Source: Bacillus sp. 1780r2a1
GTDB taxonomy: Bacteria > Bacillota > Bacilli > Bacillales > Bacillaceae_H
Direction of reading: 5' to 3'
Assembly (NCBI GenBank): GCA_024134725.1
Contig: CP099863.1
Location: forward strand, 2,413,501 to 2,477,500
Length of the DNA stretch: 64,000 nt
A program made the position numbers and the translations under genes. Positions 32,401 through 37,095 of this stretch are shown here, piece after piece (the stretch's first letter is position 1; every line of letters starts with the position of its first letter). The notes below the pieces were generated by a model. The model was not told where the DNA came from and made no database searches. It saw only the letters and a list, made by a program, of their open reading frames with translations.

Positions 32401-33079
32401 TTGTACTAATCAAAAGCCGTCCACTTACATTCCCAGTTACAGGTGTACCAAATCCCGATACAGTAGCCGTTGATGTTCCAGCGCTACTTGTCAATTCAGC
32501 TCCCACAAACACTGATAGATTACGAGAACGTTGCAAAGGATCTTCATAAACCACGGCCAACGTCCACCCTGCTGAATTGAGTGAGTTATCAGCATCAGAT
32601 TGCGTACCAGGAACCCCAACAGCTGTATACGTGCCGGCTCCTGTTACTAAGTTGGTAACATTTGCACTGCGTACGTAAAATAAATTTGGAGAAGTGGTCA
32701 AGGTTGAGCTTGTTGCCGAATCAGGTGCAACAGTAAAATTTCCGTTTGGTGTTCGAAACGTAATTGAATTATTAATAAACGCGCTAACATTTTCACCCGT
32801 TACGCTATATGTTCCACCCCAGATAAGCTCCGCATATAAAATTCTTGTTGTAGTTGTAGGTAACCTTAAAACTGCACTTGACGAATTTTGCCTCCAATCT
32901 GCAGTTGTACCAAGCGAGTACGAACCATCAATTGAGTTTGGATTGGTACTAGAAAATGTTCCTATTGCATGAGCTGTTCCCGGGGCATTTGCATTATTTT
33001 GTTTACTGAGACCAAATGTATTGCCCGTAAATGTAATGGCCCCGTTCGCATTTCCTAAAAATCGATTAATATATGGCAC
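17402..33079 (-). CDS. Giant tandem Ig-like repeat surface protein C (5,225 aa)
   Basis: Largest gene in the window, about 15.7 kb and roughly 540 kDa. GTG start with GAGGTGA ribosome binding site. It has the same head (1-340) and DUF11 domain (about 340-470) as giants A and B, then 52 repeats of about 91 residues, then the tail RGLTFKCSIIL. Relative to giant B the terminal repeats match one to one, while two internal blocks are each longer by ten repeats (18 against 8, and 15 against 5). Within those blocks the repeats alternate in two-domain units of about 546-549 bases. Each repeat has a DxDGD segment that could bind calcium, as in cadherin-like domains. No secretion or anchoring signal is visible. 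Divergent from the Cys-rich gene at 33230. A structural role, probably a very long spore-surface fibre, is inferred. Confidence 0.93.
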   Translation of the reverse strand: MPYINRFLGNANGAITFTGNTFGLSKQNNANAPGTAHAIGTFSSTNPNSIDGSYSLGTTADWRQNSSSAVLRLPTTTTRILYAELIWGGTYSVTGENVSAFINNSITFRTPNGNFTVAPDSATSSTLTTSPNLFYVRSANVTNLVTGAGTYTAVGVPGTQSDADNSLNSAGWTLAVVYEDPLQRSRNLSVFVGAELTSSAGTSTATVSGFGTPVTGNVSGRLLISTIEGDSILTGDQLQFGPTAATLQAVSGPNNPINNFFASQINNDAGTLDTSGTFGNLNHPVGTNISGARQGWDITNIDVSSRLQNNQTSAVVRGTTQGETYVINSLGVQIDINAPIVSVEKTANVSSARTGDIITYTVRAQNTGTADASLVIATDALSNATRFIANSLTINGVQQPNANIQNGISLGTIGINQTITVTYRVQVAGPLTNISQLSNQVFLNYQFQSTPGNTVTGGAASLLNNVTAVNTAPTVPNYTVTNPEDTPAIGQVVGNDVDGNPLTYQLGTVPANGSVSVNPNGQFIYTPRLNFNGTDTFTVIVNDGQGGTATSTVTLIITPVNDAPSTQNYSLETLEDTPLNGRIVATDPDGDVLTFTLQNTPTNGFVNLRADGTYTYTPNLNFNGTDQFSVVVSDGQGGTAVSIVTIAIIAVNDPPTVPDYAFTTQEDASITGAVVGTDVDGNPLTYVLQAQASNGIAVVNANGTFTYTPNPNFNGTDVFTVLVSDGQGGTAISTITINVLAVNDPPVTGNLSFTINEDTLLSNRVTAVDPDGDALTFSLQNPPTNGVVVVNVDGTFTYTPKENFNGTDVFTVLVSDGQGGTAVSTVTITVAAVNDAPTVPNYTFTIAEDGALSGVIVGNDVDGDSLTYRLQAQASNGVAVVNANGTFTYTPNSNFNGTDTFSVLVSDVQGATVLSTVTVNVLAVNDPPVTGNLFFLIEEDTVLTNQVTATDADGDSLTFSLQNAPVNGVVLVNANGTFTYTPNLNFNGTDVFTVLVSDGQGGTAVSTVNITIVPVNDAPTVPDYTFTIQEDSAATGRIVAVDSDGDVLTYTLQTQGANGTAVVNADGTFTYTPNPNFNGTDVFTVLVSDGQGGTAVSTVTITVLPVNDPPVTGNLFFLMAEDTVLTNQVTATDVDGDALTFSLQNTPVNGVVVVNANGTFTYTPNLNFNGTDVFTVLVSDGQGGTAVSTVNITISPVNDAPTVPDYTFTIQEDNAAIGRVVAVDPDGDVLTYTLQTQGANGVAIVNTDGTFTYTPNLNFNGTDVFTVLVSDGQGATAVSTVTITVLPVNDPPVTGNLFFLLEEDTILTNQVTATDADGDALTFSLQNAPVNGVVVVNADGTFTYTPNLNFNGTDVFTVLVSDGQGGTAVSTVTITVTAINDAPTVPDYTFTIAEDNEISGVIVGNDVDGDPLTYTLQTQAANGVAVVNIDGAFTYTPTQNFNGTDMFTVLVSDGQGGTAASTVTVNVLSVNDSPVTGNLFFLIGEDTVLANQITATDVDGDFLTFGLQNNPVNGVAVVNVDGTFTYTPNSNFNGTDAFTVLVSDGQGGTAVSTVTITVTAVNDAPTVPDYTFTIQEDGEINAVIVGSDVDGDSLTYTLQTQATNGVAVVNADGTFTYTPNLNFNGTDAFTVLVSDGQGATAVSTVTVNVLAVNDLPVTGNLFFLLEEDTILTNQVTATDADGDALTFSLQNGPINGAAVVNADGTFTYTPNLNFNGTDAFTVLVSDGQGGTAVSTINITIAPVNDAPTVPNYTFTIQEDSVATGSVVAVDPDGDVLTYSLQTQGANGVAVVNADGTFTYTPNLNFNGTDAFTVLVSDGQGGTAVSTVTVNVLAVNDPPVTGNLFFLIAEDAVLTNQVTATDADGDPLTFSLQNAPVNGIVVVNVDGTFTYTPNLNFNGTDAFTVLVSDGQGGTAVSTVNIAIAPVNDAPTVPDYTFTIQEDNVAIGSVVAIDLDGDVLTYSLQAQGANGVTVVNADGTFAYTPNENFNGTDVFTVLVSDGQGGTAVSTVTITVLPVNDPPVTGNLFFLIAEDTALTNQVTATDADGDALTFSLQNGPINGASVVNADGTFTYTPNLNFNGTDAFTVLVSDGQGGTAVSTITITIAPVNDAPTVPNYTFITEEDDVLIGVIVGNDVDGDFLTYSLQTQAGNGVVVVNPDGTFTYTPNPNFNGTDTFTVLVSDGQGGTAVSTVIVNVEAINDPPVTANLVFTIAEDTFLFNQIPGTDPDGDALTFTLLNAPRNGNALVNLNGTFTYIPAANYNGNDVFTVLVSDNQGGTAVSSVFVTIVPVNDPPIVNNRTVTTTINIAVISSVPASDIEGDSLTYTVDQIPANGIVVLNVDGVFTYTPNLDFIGDDVFTVLVTDSQGASGLSTITVDVLATNGTTVAFASQLTTPEDIPVQGQINATNTLGNPLFYTVQNPPTFGTVILNSATGAYTYTPDQNYNGNDSFTVFVTDNLGGNAASSQIITVTSVNDAPVVPNYQLTTLEDTPVSSEVIATDVDGNLLVYSLLIEPANGTAIVESTGVYTYIPSLNFNGLDSFTVLVDDGQGGTATSIITVTITPVNDPPVGPNELTFIVAEDAILAGQVIATDPDGDILAYTLQTQAVNGVAVVNADGTFTYTPNANYNGMDSFTVRISDPSGVFIITTIMVTVTPVNDSPIVPNYGFEINEDTVLNSVVIGSDIDGDPLTYALQTQATNGVAAVNLDGTFTYTPNVNFNGIDVFTVLVSDNQGGTAISTVTVTVTSVNDAPIAPSLITITTVEDMSVGSIINATDPDGDALTFTIESAPISGTAVINADGTFTYTPNLNFTGADAFTVRVADPSGAFVIVNVQVTVSPVNDAPIAPNYQFMLNEDTILTSRVIGTDVDGDVLTYALQTQAGSGVAVVNADGTFTYTPNVNFNGIDAFTVLVSDNQGGTAISTVTVTVTPVNDAPIAPSLITITTAEDTLVGSVINATDPDGDALTFTVESAPVNGTALANADGTFTYTPNLNFTGTDTFTIRVADPSGAFAIVNVQVTVSPVNDAPVVPNYQFTLNEDTVLTSRVIGTDVDGGVLTYVLQIQAANGVAVVNADGTFTYTPNANFNGTDFFTVLVSDNQGETVVSTITVTVTPVNDAPVAPFLITITTAEDTPVGNIVNATDPDGDALTFTIESTPTSGTAVINADSTFTYTPNLNFTGMDTFTIRVADPSGAFVIVNVQVTVSPVNDAPTVPNYQFTLNEEAILTSRVIGTDVDGDVLTYVLQTQAANGVAVVNADGTFAYTPNSNFNGTDFFTVLVSDNQGETVVSTITVTVIPVNDAPIAPSLITIMTAEDTLVGSTINATDPDGDVLAFTIESAPTNGTAVVNTDGTFTYTPNLNYNGMDSFAVRISDPSDAFIITTIMVTVIPVNDPPVVPNYSFTINEDTVLNNVIIGSDIDGDVLTYSLQTQATSGIAVVNVDGTFSYTPNANFNGVDQFIVLVSDAQGATAVSTVNITVTPVNDAPIAPSLIIITTAEDTPVGSVINATDPDGEGITFVIENAPTNGTAVVNADGTFTYTPNLNFTGTDSFSVRVADESGGFVIVNIQVVVAPENDAPVVPNYEFTTAEDTVLTSRVIGTDADGDVLTYALQTQAGNGVAVVNGDGTFTYTPNANFNGIDVFTVLVSDNQGGTALSTITITVTPVNDAPIAPSLIIITTAEDTPVGSVINATDPDEDALTFIIENAPINGTAVVNADGTFTYTPNLNFTGTDAFSVRVADASGGFVIVSIQVGVVPENDAPVVPNYEFTTAEDTVLTSRVIGTDVDGDVLTYALQTQAGNGVAVVNGDGTFTYTPNANFNGIDVFTVLVSDDQGGTALSTITIIVTPVNDAPIAPSLITITTSEDTPVGSVINATDPDGDALTFTIENAPINGTAVVNADGTFTYIPNLNFTGTDAFSLRVADGSGGFVIVNIQVVVAPENDAPVVPNYEFTTIEDTILTSRVFATDVDGDPLTYTLQTQAANGVAEVNEDGTFTYTANVNFNGVDEFTVLVSDNQGGTATSIIRIIVIPVDDAPVAPNELFISTLEETPVSSQINAVDPEGLPLVYTIENQPVNGAVIIDNNGFFTYTPNENFSGMDTFAVRITDAGGSFVITKIMITVVPVEQPPAVPNYSITTVQNQPVLGQVVGTDPNGDLLTYRIGVLPENGTVTVNGDGTFIYTPNLDYVGEDRFRVIVEDTTGLTATSIINVTIARANRTPVTNDFTIDTNENTSVSGQIPGVDPDAEPITFSLVGPAFNGTVIVNVDGTFTYTPNPGFTGVDSFAVELRDSSGAAAISVATVNVLSTNIPPIVPDLFIVTEQGTSATGQVLASDPDGDSIVFRTNLQPLNGTVIINSDGIFTYIPNVGYVGQDNFSIIAEDAKGGQGFGSVFVTINQRSNQPFTVLGTTVTTSINEPVDGAIIVDDPDRLIAYYQLGLAPLNGTVSLNQDGTFTYTPEPGFVGEDFFDIIVTDVNGVQAVGTGVIIVIVGTSEIDTMDYEIVGDYNFPINGQLVAVSTAGLPLMYMIQTNPQNGAVTINVDGTYEYVPQLNFFGTDVFSVLIVDTEGNSSISTVVVYIQRPVAQQPIVTDQTVQLIEGDIVSGAIIASDPLGRLLTYTLLGSGASNGEVILNQDGTFIYTPNANFTGTDSFSVLVQNEIGLTATTTVTILVSALLNQIVAQNRVVRTLINQPVDGQIIATDRLARPLTYLLNSSPTYGTAVVNSDGTFLYTPNSEFSGQDAFEVLIVNDQGDEVVSTVTVIVDRPLNTIMVQDMAVQTLQNEIAEGAIVASDSENRPLRFSQNTEPVNGIVTVNPNGTFIYRPNAQFFGIDSFTVLVQNDQGSSAIAIVRVVVEQIQDSIIVEPLTVTGLQGESISGQVIATDTLNRPLTFTALVAPANGTVILNSDGTFIYTPNTGFIGLDSFVVNIANDLGDFLTTVVTISITNPINEIQAQDQEVTVVAGQVIQGIIAARDSQGRPLTYTIAIPPVSGEVVLNSDGTYAYTPNRGFVGRDQFTILIRNSAGQQAFVTITVNVTPSDNVITPNNVMLQTLSNTQVNGIFTATDSQGRPLTYTIRTAPTNGTVVLNAKGGFQYTPRLGFVGRDQFSVFIVDDTGAAASAVATIEVVELPISPPIINDQTFRLNINETITAQVVARDPQNFQLSYEIIDKPRSGVLFIDASTGIITYTPNLNYVGGDSAVVRVTNSEGQSAIATITFIVQRGLTFKCSIIL
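17440..31660 (-). repeat. 52-unit Ig-like repeat array of giant C with two-domain higher-order repeats
   Basis: I counted 52 cores in the translation. Two-domain units recur at 21.3, 21.84 and 22.39 kb (spacing 549 bases) and at 29.26 and 29.81 kb (spacing 546 bases). One type has NLFFLIAEDT and ATDADGDALTF, the other PDYTFTIQED and VLTYTLQTQ. A second dimer type has APSLITITTAEDT paired with PNYEFTTAEDT. Confidence 0.88.
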
Positions 33080-33112
33080 AGTATTTCACCTCATCTTTTG
33101 CTATACATTTAA

Positions 33113-33141
33113 TAAGATATAAAGAATTTTTCCAAAATGTT
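33113..33141 (-). promoter_or_regulatory. SigK-like promoter of giant C
   Basis: On the minus strand AACA is followed after 16 bases by TATATCTTA, one base from CATAnnnTA. The segment GGAACATTT is shared with giant B. It lies in the 150-base divergent region between giant C and the Cys-rich gene. Confidence 0.5.
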
Positions 33142-33229
33142 CCTGACAGTTTGAAAAATCAAGACATTTACCCAGCACACATTCTGTGAAGAGTTGAGTA
33201 TACTAACTCATAGATTCTAGTAGAAAGGA

Positions 33230-33880
33230 ATGAATAAAGCATTGTCATCCTCTTTATCCTCTCGCCAAACTCATTGTGTAAATGCATTTCACGTTTATGA
33301 CTGGATTCAAAAGAAGTACGAGGGTGCGCTAGACGTCTTTAGAAGTAATGGAACAGACGGAATTATTAGCGGCATTAACTTATGCGACCTTCTGTTACAG
33401 CGCAATCGCTTCTTTATTGAAGCAATGATTGTTGATGAAAATGGATGTCCAATCTCACCCGAGCGCGGCATAGCTATCACTGAATTAACGAATTCAATGA
33501 CGCGCTCAAAAAAACGCTTGAATGACGAAGAAAACTGTCCCGTTCTCCATCGAGCAGTAATTCAAAAACAAGGGCAATATCTTTTGACGCTCGTTGATAA
33601 AACAACTGGGCAAATTTGCAAATCTAATCCAATCCCCTTTACGATTCGAGAAACCGTATATCTTTATGCACCTCTAGATACAACTATTCAGGTTGACGTA
33701 ACAAGCGTTGAGTTTAACGTTACACCTTCGTGCATTAACAACGTTCAAGAACTTCGTGTAGAAGTAAGTATCTGTCAAAGCATTACCAGTGGCTATACTA
33801 AAACAATTGAAATTGAGGGATCTTACATTACCCCTCGGGAAGATTTACAGCCAAGTCATTGTAAACACAAAAGCTGTTAG
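33230..33880 (+). CDS. Cys-rich hypothetical protein, putative spore-surface component
   Basis: 216 residues, not recognised with certainty. It has nine cysteines spread along the chain, ending in CKHKSC. Near the N-terminus is a Cys followed shortly by VYDWIQ; I recall similar Cys/VYDW starts in Firmicute spore-surface proteins, but that is a weak memory and not a family assignment. The C-terminal half alternates hydrophobic and polar residues (IQVDVTSVEFNVTP, LRVEVSICQSI), suggesting beta strands. There is no signal peptide. AAAGGA abuts the ATG, which is closer than usual, so a TTG four codons downstream (33242) could be the real start. It is divergent from giant C and ends at a shared terminator. 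The context suggests a role with the giant proteins, perhaps as a disulfide-linked anchor; this is inference. Confidence 0.65.
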   Translation: MNKALSSSLSSRQTHCVNAFHVYDWIQKKYEGALDVFRSNGTDGIISGINLCDLLLQRNRFFIEAMIVDENGCPISPERGIAITELTNSMTRSKKRLNDEENCPVLHRAVIQKQGQYLLTLVDKTTGQICKSNPIPFTIRETVYLYAPLDTTIQVDVTSVEFNVTPSCINNVQELRVEVSICQSITSGYTKTIEIEGSYITPREDLQPSHCKHKSC

Positions 33881-33890
33881 CATACCAAAA

Positions 33891-33919
33891 AGCACTGTTT
33901 CCAACTAAGAAACAGTGCT
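33891..33919. terminator. Bidirectional terminator between convergent genes
   Basis: Perfect 11-base stem AGCACTGTTTC/GAAACAGTGCT with a 7-base loop, followed by TTTTATTG on the plus strand and preceded by an A-rich run that gives T on the minus strand. It serves the Cys-rich gene and the convergent GT2 gene. Confidence 0.88.
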
Positions 33920-33922
33920 CTT

Positions 33923-34630
33923 TTATTGTTCTTTGGCAATCGCTTGCTGCATTGTACTTTTATGAGAAGAAATTACGCGTTTAACTTCTTTTCTAATGGT
34001 CCTGCCATAGCGCATGGTTCCCATTTTTTCATGAACCCTGTAATATAAAAGCGGATTATCAATATAGTGGATTGGAACCTGCTTAATAATTCTTAACCAC
34101 ATATCATAATCATGAGTGTAAAGTAAAGTTTCATTAAACGTACCTACGCGGTCGAACACTTCTTTTTTTATCATAACGGTACATCCATTGATAAAGTTTC
34201 CTTTACTCATCTCTTTAAGCATTCGTAATCGACTCTCATAAAAAACTCCAATTGACCTTGATGTAATCGCACCTTTTTTATTAATTAAGTGATAATCTGT
34301 ATATGAGAAAGAAGCATTCTCTTTAAGCATAAATGTTAATTGATCTTCAATTTTATTCGCTGGGTAAACATCATCTGAGCTTAACCAGCAAATATATTCT
34401 CCAGAAGCGCGACGAAGTCCTACGTTTAAAGCACTAGCCGTTCCTCCATTTTCTTTTTCAATATAAATAATACGATGCAGATAAGGGCTGATTCTATCAG
34501 AATGTTCCGTTGCTCCATCGTTCACTACAATAATTTCGACATTTGAATATGTTTGCTTCAATAAGCTATCAAGAGCTTGATCAATGTAGGCGCAGTTATA
34601 AAAAGGTACGATAACTGATACTTTGCACAC
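33923..34630 (-). CDS. GT2 family glycosyltransferase
   Basis: 235 residues from a GTG at 34630. I prefer this start because AAAGGAG lies 11 bases before it and the N-terminus (MCKVSVIVPFYNC) then aligns with the paralogous domain at 37170 (MEKVSIIIPFYNC); an upstream GTG at 34642 lies inside the ribosome binding site. It has the GT-A nucleotide-binding start VIVPFYN, VVNDGA, the metal-binding SSDD, an NGCTVMIKKEVF segment and a YRVHEKMGT segment. Cytoplasmic enzyme transferring a sugar from a nucleotide donor; donor and acceptor are unknown. It is a single-domain paralog of the N-terminal half of the GT2-GT4 fusion. A good SigK-like promoter suggests mother-cell expression during sporulation. 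Confidence 0.9.
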   Translation of the reverse strand: MCKVSVIVPFYNCAYIDQALDSLLKQTYSNVEIIVVNDGATEHSDRISPYLHRIIYIEKENGGTASALNVGLRRASGEYICWLSSDDVYPANKIEDQLTFMLKENASFSYTDYHLINKKGAITSRSIGVFYESRLRMLKEMSKGNFINGCTVMIKKEVFDRVGTFNETLLYTHDYDMWLRIIKQVPIHYIDNPLLYYRVHEKMGTMRYGRTIRKEVKRVISSHKSTMQQAIAKEQ

Positions 34631-34652
34631 TTTATAAATCACTCCTTTTTAC

Positions 34653-34680
34653 TACCCTATGAAATCGAAACAAATACGTG
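34653..34680 (-). promoter_or_regulatory. SigK-like promoter of GT2 gene
   Basis: Minus strand CACG, 15 bases, then CATAGGGTA, an exact CATAnnnTA -10. It lies about 25 bases before the GTG start. Confidence 0.6.
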
Positions 34681-34706
34681 ATTATACAGAGTTTTTATCG
34701 ATAATG

Positions 34707-34735
34707 AACATAAACCTTTTCCTCATCATATATGT
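34707..34735 (+). promoter_or_regulatory. Possible SigK-like promoter of LamG-GT4 gene
   Basis: AACA, 16 bases, then CATATATGT. The first four bases of the -10 match, but the last two do not. It is divergent from the promoter of the GT2 gene. Confidence 0.35.
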
Positions 34736-34804
34736 ATGAAATAGCATGAAAGAAATGAAAACGCGTACTTGTATGCACAAATTGAAAAGAGGAGGTCCTC
34801 TCAT

Positions 34805-36532
34805 ATGCTTCACTCTTCTTACGCATCATTTTCTGGTAATGAACAGCTACAAGCGAGTCCACCAACTTCTGATGCTATTTCAAATACGTTTACAATTGAA
34901 TTTTGGGTGCGTCCAACTAAGGAACAAACTCTTAGGAAAGAGAGTCGCTCCGGCGTATCCCCTCTTGAAAATCAACCTTTTGTAATTGCACCTGCTGACG
35001 ATCAAGCTCTTACAGTCGCTGAAGCGTTCATTGCCATTTCCGTTGGCACCAATGGCATTTCTGTTTATGAAATTGGCAAAGATCATTTTACACCAACGCT
35101 TGTATATCCTTGTTCAATTGAGGGCTGGACACACGTAGCGCTCGTTTATCATCACCGTACTCCCTCTTTATACGTGAATGGTGTCCTAGCTAAAACGGGA
35201 ATTTTAAGTCGCCGAAGAAAAATCATTCCTCACTTTTGTTTTGGTGGACACCCTTCATATGGGTACTTTCAAGGTGATTTACAAGAAGTTAGACTATGGA
35301 ATATCGTACGAACAGAACCACTTATTCAAGCTTTTTATCAAACTATTATCGATCACATAGAAGGTCACATGATTCAGTATTGGCCGCTTTGTGAAGAAAC
35401 AACCGTTCAAAGCTGTGTTGAAACAGGTGCTCACGTTATAGAAAACCCTGTAAAGTTACACAAAAAAAAGTTATTGTTTACGTTTTATATTCCAAGTGGA
35501 GGGGTTGAAACATTAAACCGGCAGCGCTTTTACGCTTTATCTGAATCAAGTATTCAATGTGATTTTTTATATACACAGCCTGGAACGGGCCTCCAAAACA
35601 AAGTCAATGCTTCTGTATTTGTGACCAATGAAGATGTGAAAATAAAAGAAATTATTTCAAAAGAAAACTATGATGCTATTATCGTTAATACAGATTATCT
35701 TCTTTTAAAAAGACTGCGACAATTAGGCTATAAAGGTCATTTAATTTATGAAGTGCAAGGATTAGGAACAGATAAAGAGTATACGAATGCTTATTTAAAG
35801 GGTCATGCACACTCTTATATTAAAAACTATAGCGATGCCATTCTATACCCTAACACTCCTCATCTTATCGATGCTTTCCAACAGTATTTGTCTTCAAAAC
35901 AACAATTTTGCTTTCATAACTGTTTTGATACAAGGCAATTCCATTATCAACCGCTGCCAAAACAACCTACCCCAATTATTGGATGGGTAGGAAGGCTTGA
36001 GGACAATAAAAACTGGCGTGACTTCCTTCGCATTGGATCTCATATTATAAAACATTCAGCTGATGTAAAGCTTTGGATGTTCGAAGACAATACGCTTTCA
36101 ACCTCCGCTGAGCGTGAAGCATTTGAGTGTTTAGTTGATCAGCTTAACCTCAGAAGTCATTTAACTATTTACGCCAATCAACCTCATGCCAAAATGGCAG
36201 AGTATTTTTCAATCATTGGGGATTCGGGAGGGTTTTTATGCTCCACTTCTAAAGTAGAGGGATTTGGCTATGCAGTATTAGAAGCAATGGTTTGTAAATG
36301 TCCCGTTTTATCTACGGATTCAGACGGTGTAAAAAGTTTTATTATCCATAACCAAACTGGAAAATTCTTTACATTAGGTAACATTGAAGAAGCCGTAAAA
36401 GAAGGAATAGAACTCCTTACCAATAAATCGCTGCGTGAAACGATTCGACACCAGGGTGTCACCCATATCATTCAGCACTTTTCACCCCAGGAATATGCAG
36501 CCAACTTTAAGCAAATGCTCTCTCAAATATAA
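34805..36532 (+). CDS. LamG-like domain fused to GT4 glycosyltransferase
   Basis: 575 residues. The frame is open from a TTG at 34769, but AGAGGAGGT lies about 9 bases before the ATG at 34805, so I start there. Residues about 5-165 look like a concanavalin A/LamG-type beta sandwich (FTIEFWVRPT, GWTHVALVYHH, LYVNGVLAKTG, GDLQEVRLWNIVRTE). Residues about 220-575 are a GT4-like GT-B fold with GWVGRLEDNKNW and the EX7E motif EGFGYAVLE (E485 and E493). LamG normally binds carbohydrate or protein, so it may hold the acceptor glycan or spore substrate. No signal peptide: cytoplasmic. The neighbours are glycosyltransferases and putative spore proteins. The fusion order, LamG before a GT4 domain, is unusual. 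Confidence 0.85.
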   Translation: MLHSSYASFSGNEQLQASPPTSDAISNTFTIEFWVRPTKEQTLRKESRSGVSPLENQPFVIAPADDQALTVAEAFIAISVGTNGISVYEIGKDHFTPTLVYPCSIEGWTHVALVYHHRTPSLYVNGVLAKTGILSRRRKIIPHFCFGGHPSYGYFQGDLQEVRLWNIVRTEPLIQAFYQTIIDHIEGHMIQYWPLCEETTVQSCVETGAHVIENPVKLHKKKLLFTFYIPSGGVETLNRQRFYALSESSIQCDFLYTQPGTGLQNKVNASVFVTNEDVKIKEIISKENYDAIIVNTDYLLLKRLRQLGYKGHLIYEVQGLGTDKEYTNAYLKGHAHSYIKNYSDAILYPNTPHLIDAFQQYLSSKQQFCFHNCFDTRQFHYQPLPKQPTPIIGWVGRLEDNKNWRDFLRIGSHIIKHSADVKLWMFEDNTLSTSAEREAFECLVDQLNLRSHLTIYANQPHAKMAEYFSIIGDSGGFLCSTSKVEGFGYAVLEAMVCKCPVLSTDSDGVKSFIIHNQTGKFFTLGNIEEAVKEGIELLTNKSLRETIRHQGVTHIIQHFSPQEYAANFKQMLSQI

Positions 36533-36540
36533 AAAAACCC

Positions 36541-36573
36541 CCTTCCACTTTCTAAACTTCAATAAGTGGAAGG
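36541..36573 (-). terminator. Terminator of small TTG-start gene
   Basis: Perfect stem CCTTCCACTT/AAGTGGAAGG. On the minus strand it is followed by GGGTTTTTTT; on the plus strand there is no T run, so it mainly serves the minus-strand gene. Confidence 0.85.
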
Positions 36574-36581
36574 AGTTCACG

Positions 36582-36992
36582 TTATGAAACAGGGCCGATT
36601 GTAGTACCGGTAAACGTTAAAGGACCGGTAACGCGTGCTTGTGTTAAAAGTGGATTTAACAATTCAGCAGTAATCGTATACGCATGATAGCCAACAGGAG
36701 CATTTGAATCTACAATTTGAAATGCAGCAAGTCGAATTTCATTTACTGCCAGCGTACTTATTTGAGCAGACCCGATAATACCACCATCACGTAATACGCT
36801 AACTAAGATGTTGGGTAATCCTAAGAAAGAGCGAATCCCAATTGTACAATCTAATAACACGGTGGATCCTGGACGAGGAACTGCCAGTCCAAATTCAGCT
36901 AAAACAATAGTGCCGATAGTTGGAATAGCTCGGTCTAAACTATTATTAAAGTTACTCGGTACACTTGCATTAAAATCATCAATAGGTCTCAA
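36582..36992 (-). CDS. Small hydrophobic protein, putative spore-surface protein
   Basis: 136 residues from a TTG start with GGAGGAAACAAA upstream. Not assigned to a family. It begins MRPIDDFNASVPSNFNNS and continues with many short hydrophobic stretches (GTIVLAEFGLAVPRPGSTVLLDCTIGIRS) and a T/G-rich end, consistent with a beta-sandwich. It has one Cys and no signal peptide or clear membrane helix. Its promoter is the best SigK match in the window, so a role in the spore coat or exosporium is likely. It resembles small self-assembling spore-surface proteins in composition only; homology is not claimed. Confidence 0.8.
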   Translation of the reverse strand: MRPIDDFNASVPSNFNNSLDRAIPTIGTIVLAEFGLAVPRPGSTVLLDCTIGIRSFLGLPNILVSVLRDGGIIGSAQISTLAVNEIRLAAFQIVDSNAPVGYHAYTITAELLNPLLTQARVTGPLTFTGTTIGPVS

Positions 36993-37028
36993 TTTGTTTC
37001 CTCCTTATATAAAAATATACTGACAATT

Positions 37029-37056
37029 TATTATATGAAATATAGTAAATTATGTT
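37029..37056 (-). promoter_or_regulatory. SigK-type promoter
   Basis: Minus strand AACA, 15 bases, then CATATAATA. Both elements and the spacing match the SigK consensus (mACm, 15-16 bases, CATAnnnTA). It lies about 40 bases before the TTG start of the 136-residue gene. Confidence 0.7.
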
Positions 37057-37095
37057 TGGACAAAAAACCAATTTTTACCAAAAATCTTGTAATTT

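Noticed and set aside
75-33000. Many short plus-strand frames within the giant genes with repeated translations (for example YVNVPS)
   Set aside because: They are antisense shadows of the repeats: they recur at the repeat period, lack ribosome binding sites and exist because the same codons recur.
1-33079. RTX-type adhesin with type I secretion
   Set aside because: VCBS-like repeats occur in such adhesins, but there are no GGxGxD nonapeptides, no type I secretion genes, and the genome is Gram-positive by its genes.
1-33079. Sortase-anchored or S-layer protein
   Set aside because: No signal peptide, no LPXTG with hydrophobic tail and no SLH domain; the C-terminus is a short tail ending CSII(F/L).
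6715-33095. ATG-AGG-TGA minigene overlapping the ribosome binding site of all three giants
   Set aside because: It is explained by conservation of the GAGGTGA site; no ribosome binding site precedes the ATG.
34746-34985. 79-codon frame overlapping the LamG-GT4 start
   Set aside because: It lies in another frame over the LamG coding sequence, and the strong ribosome binding site serves the ATG at 34805.
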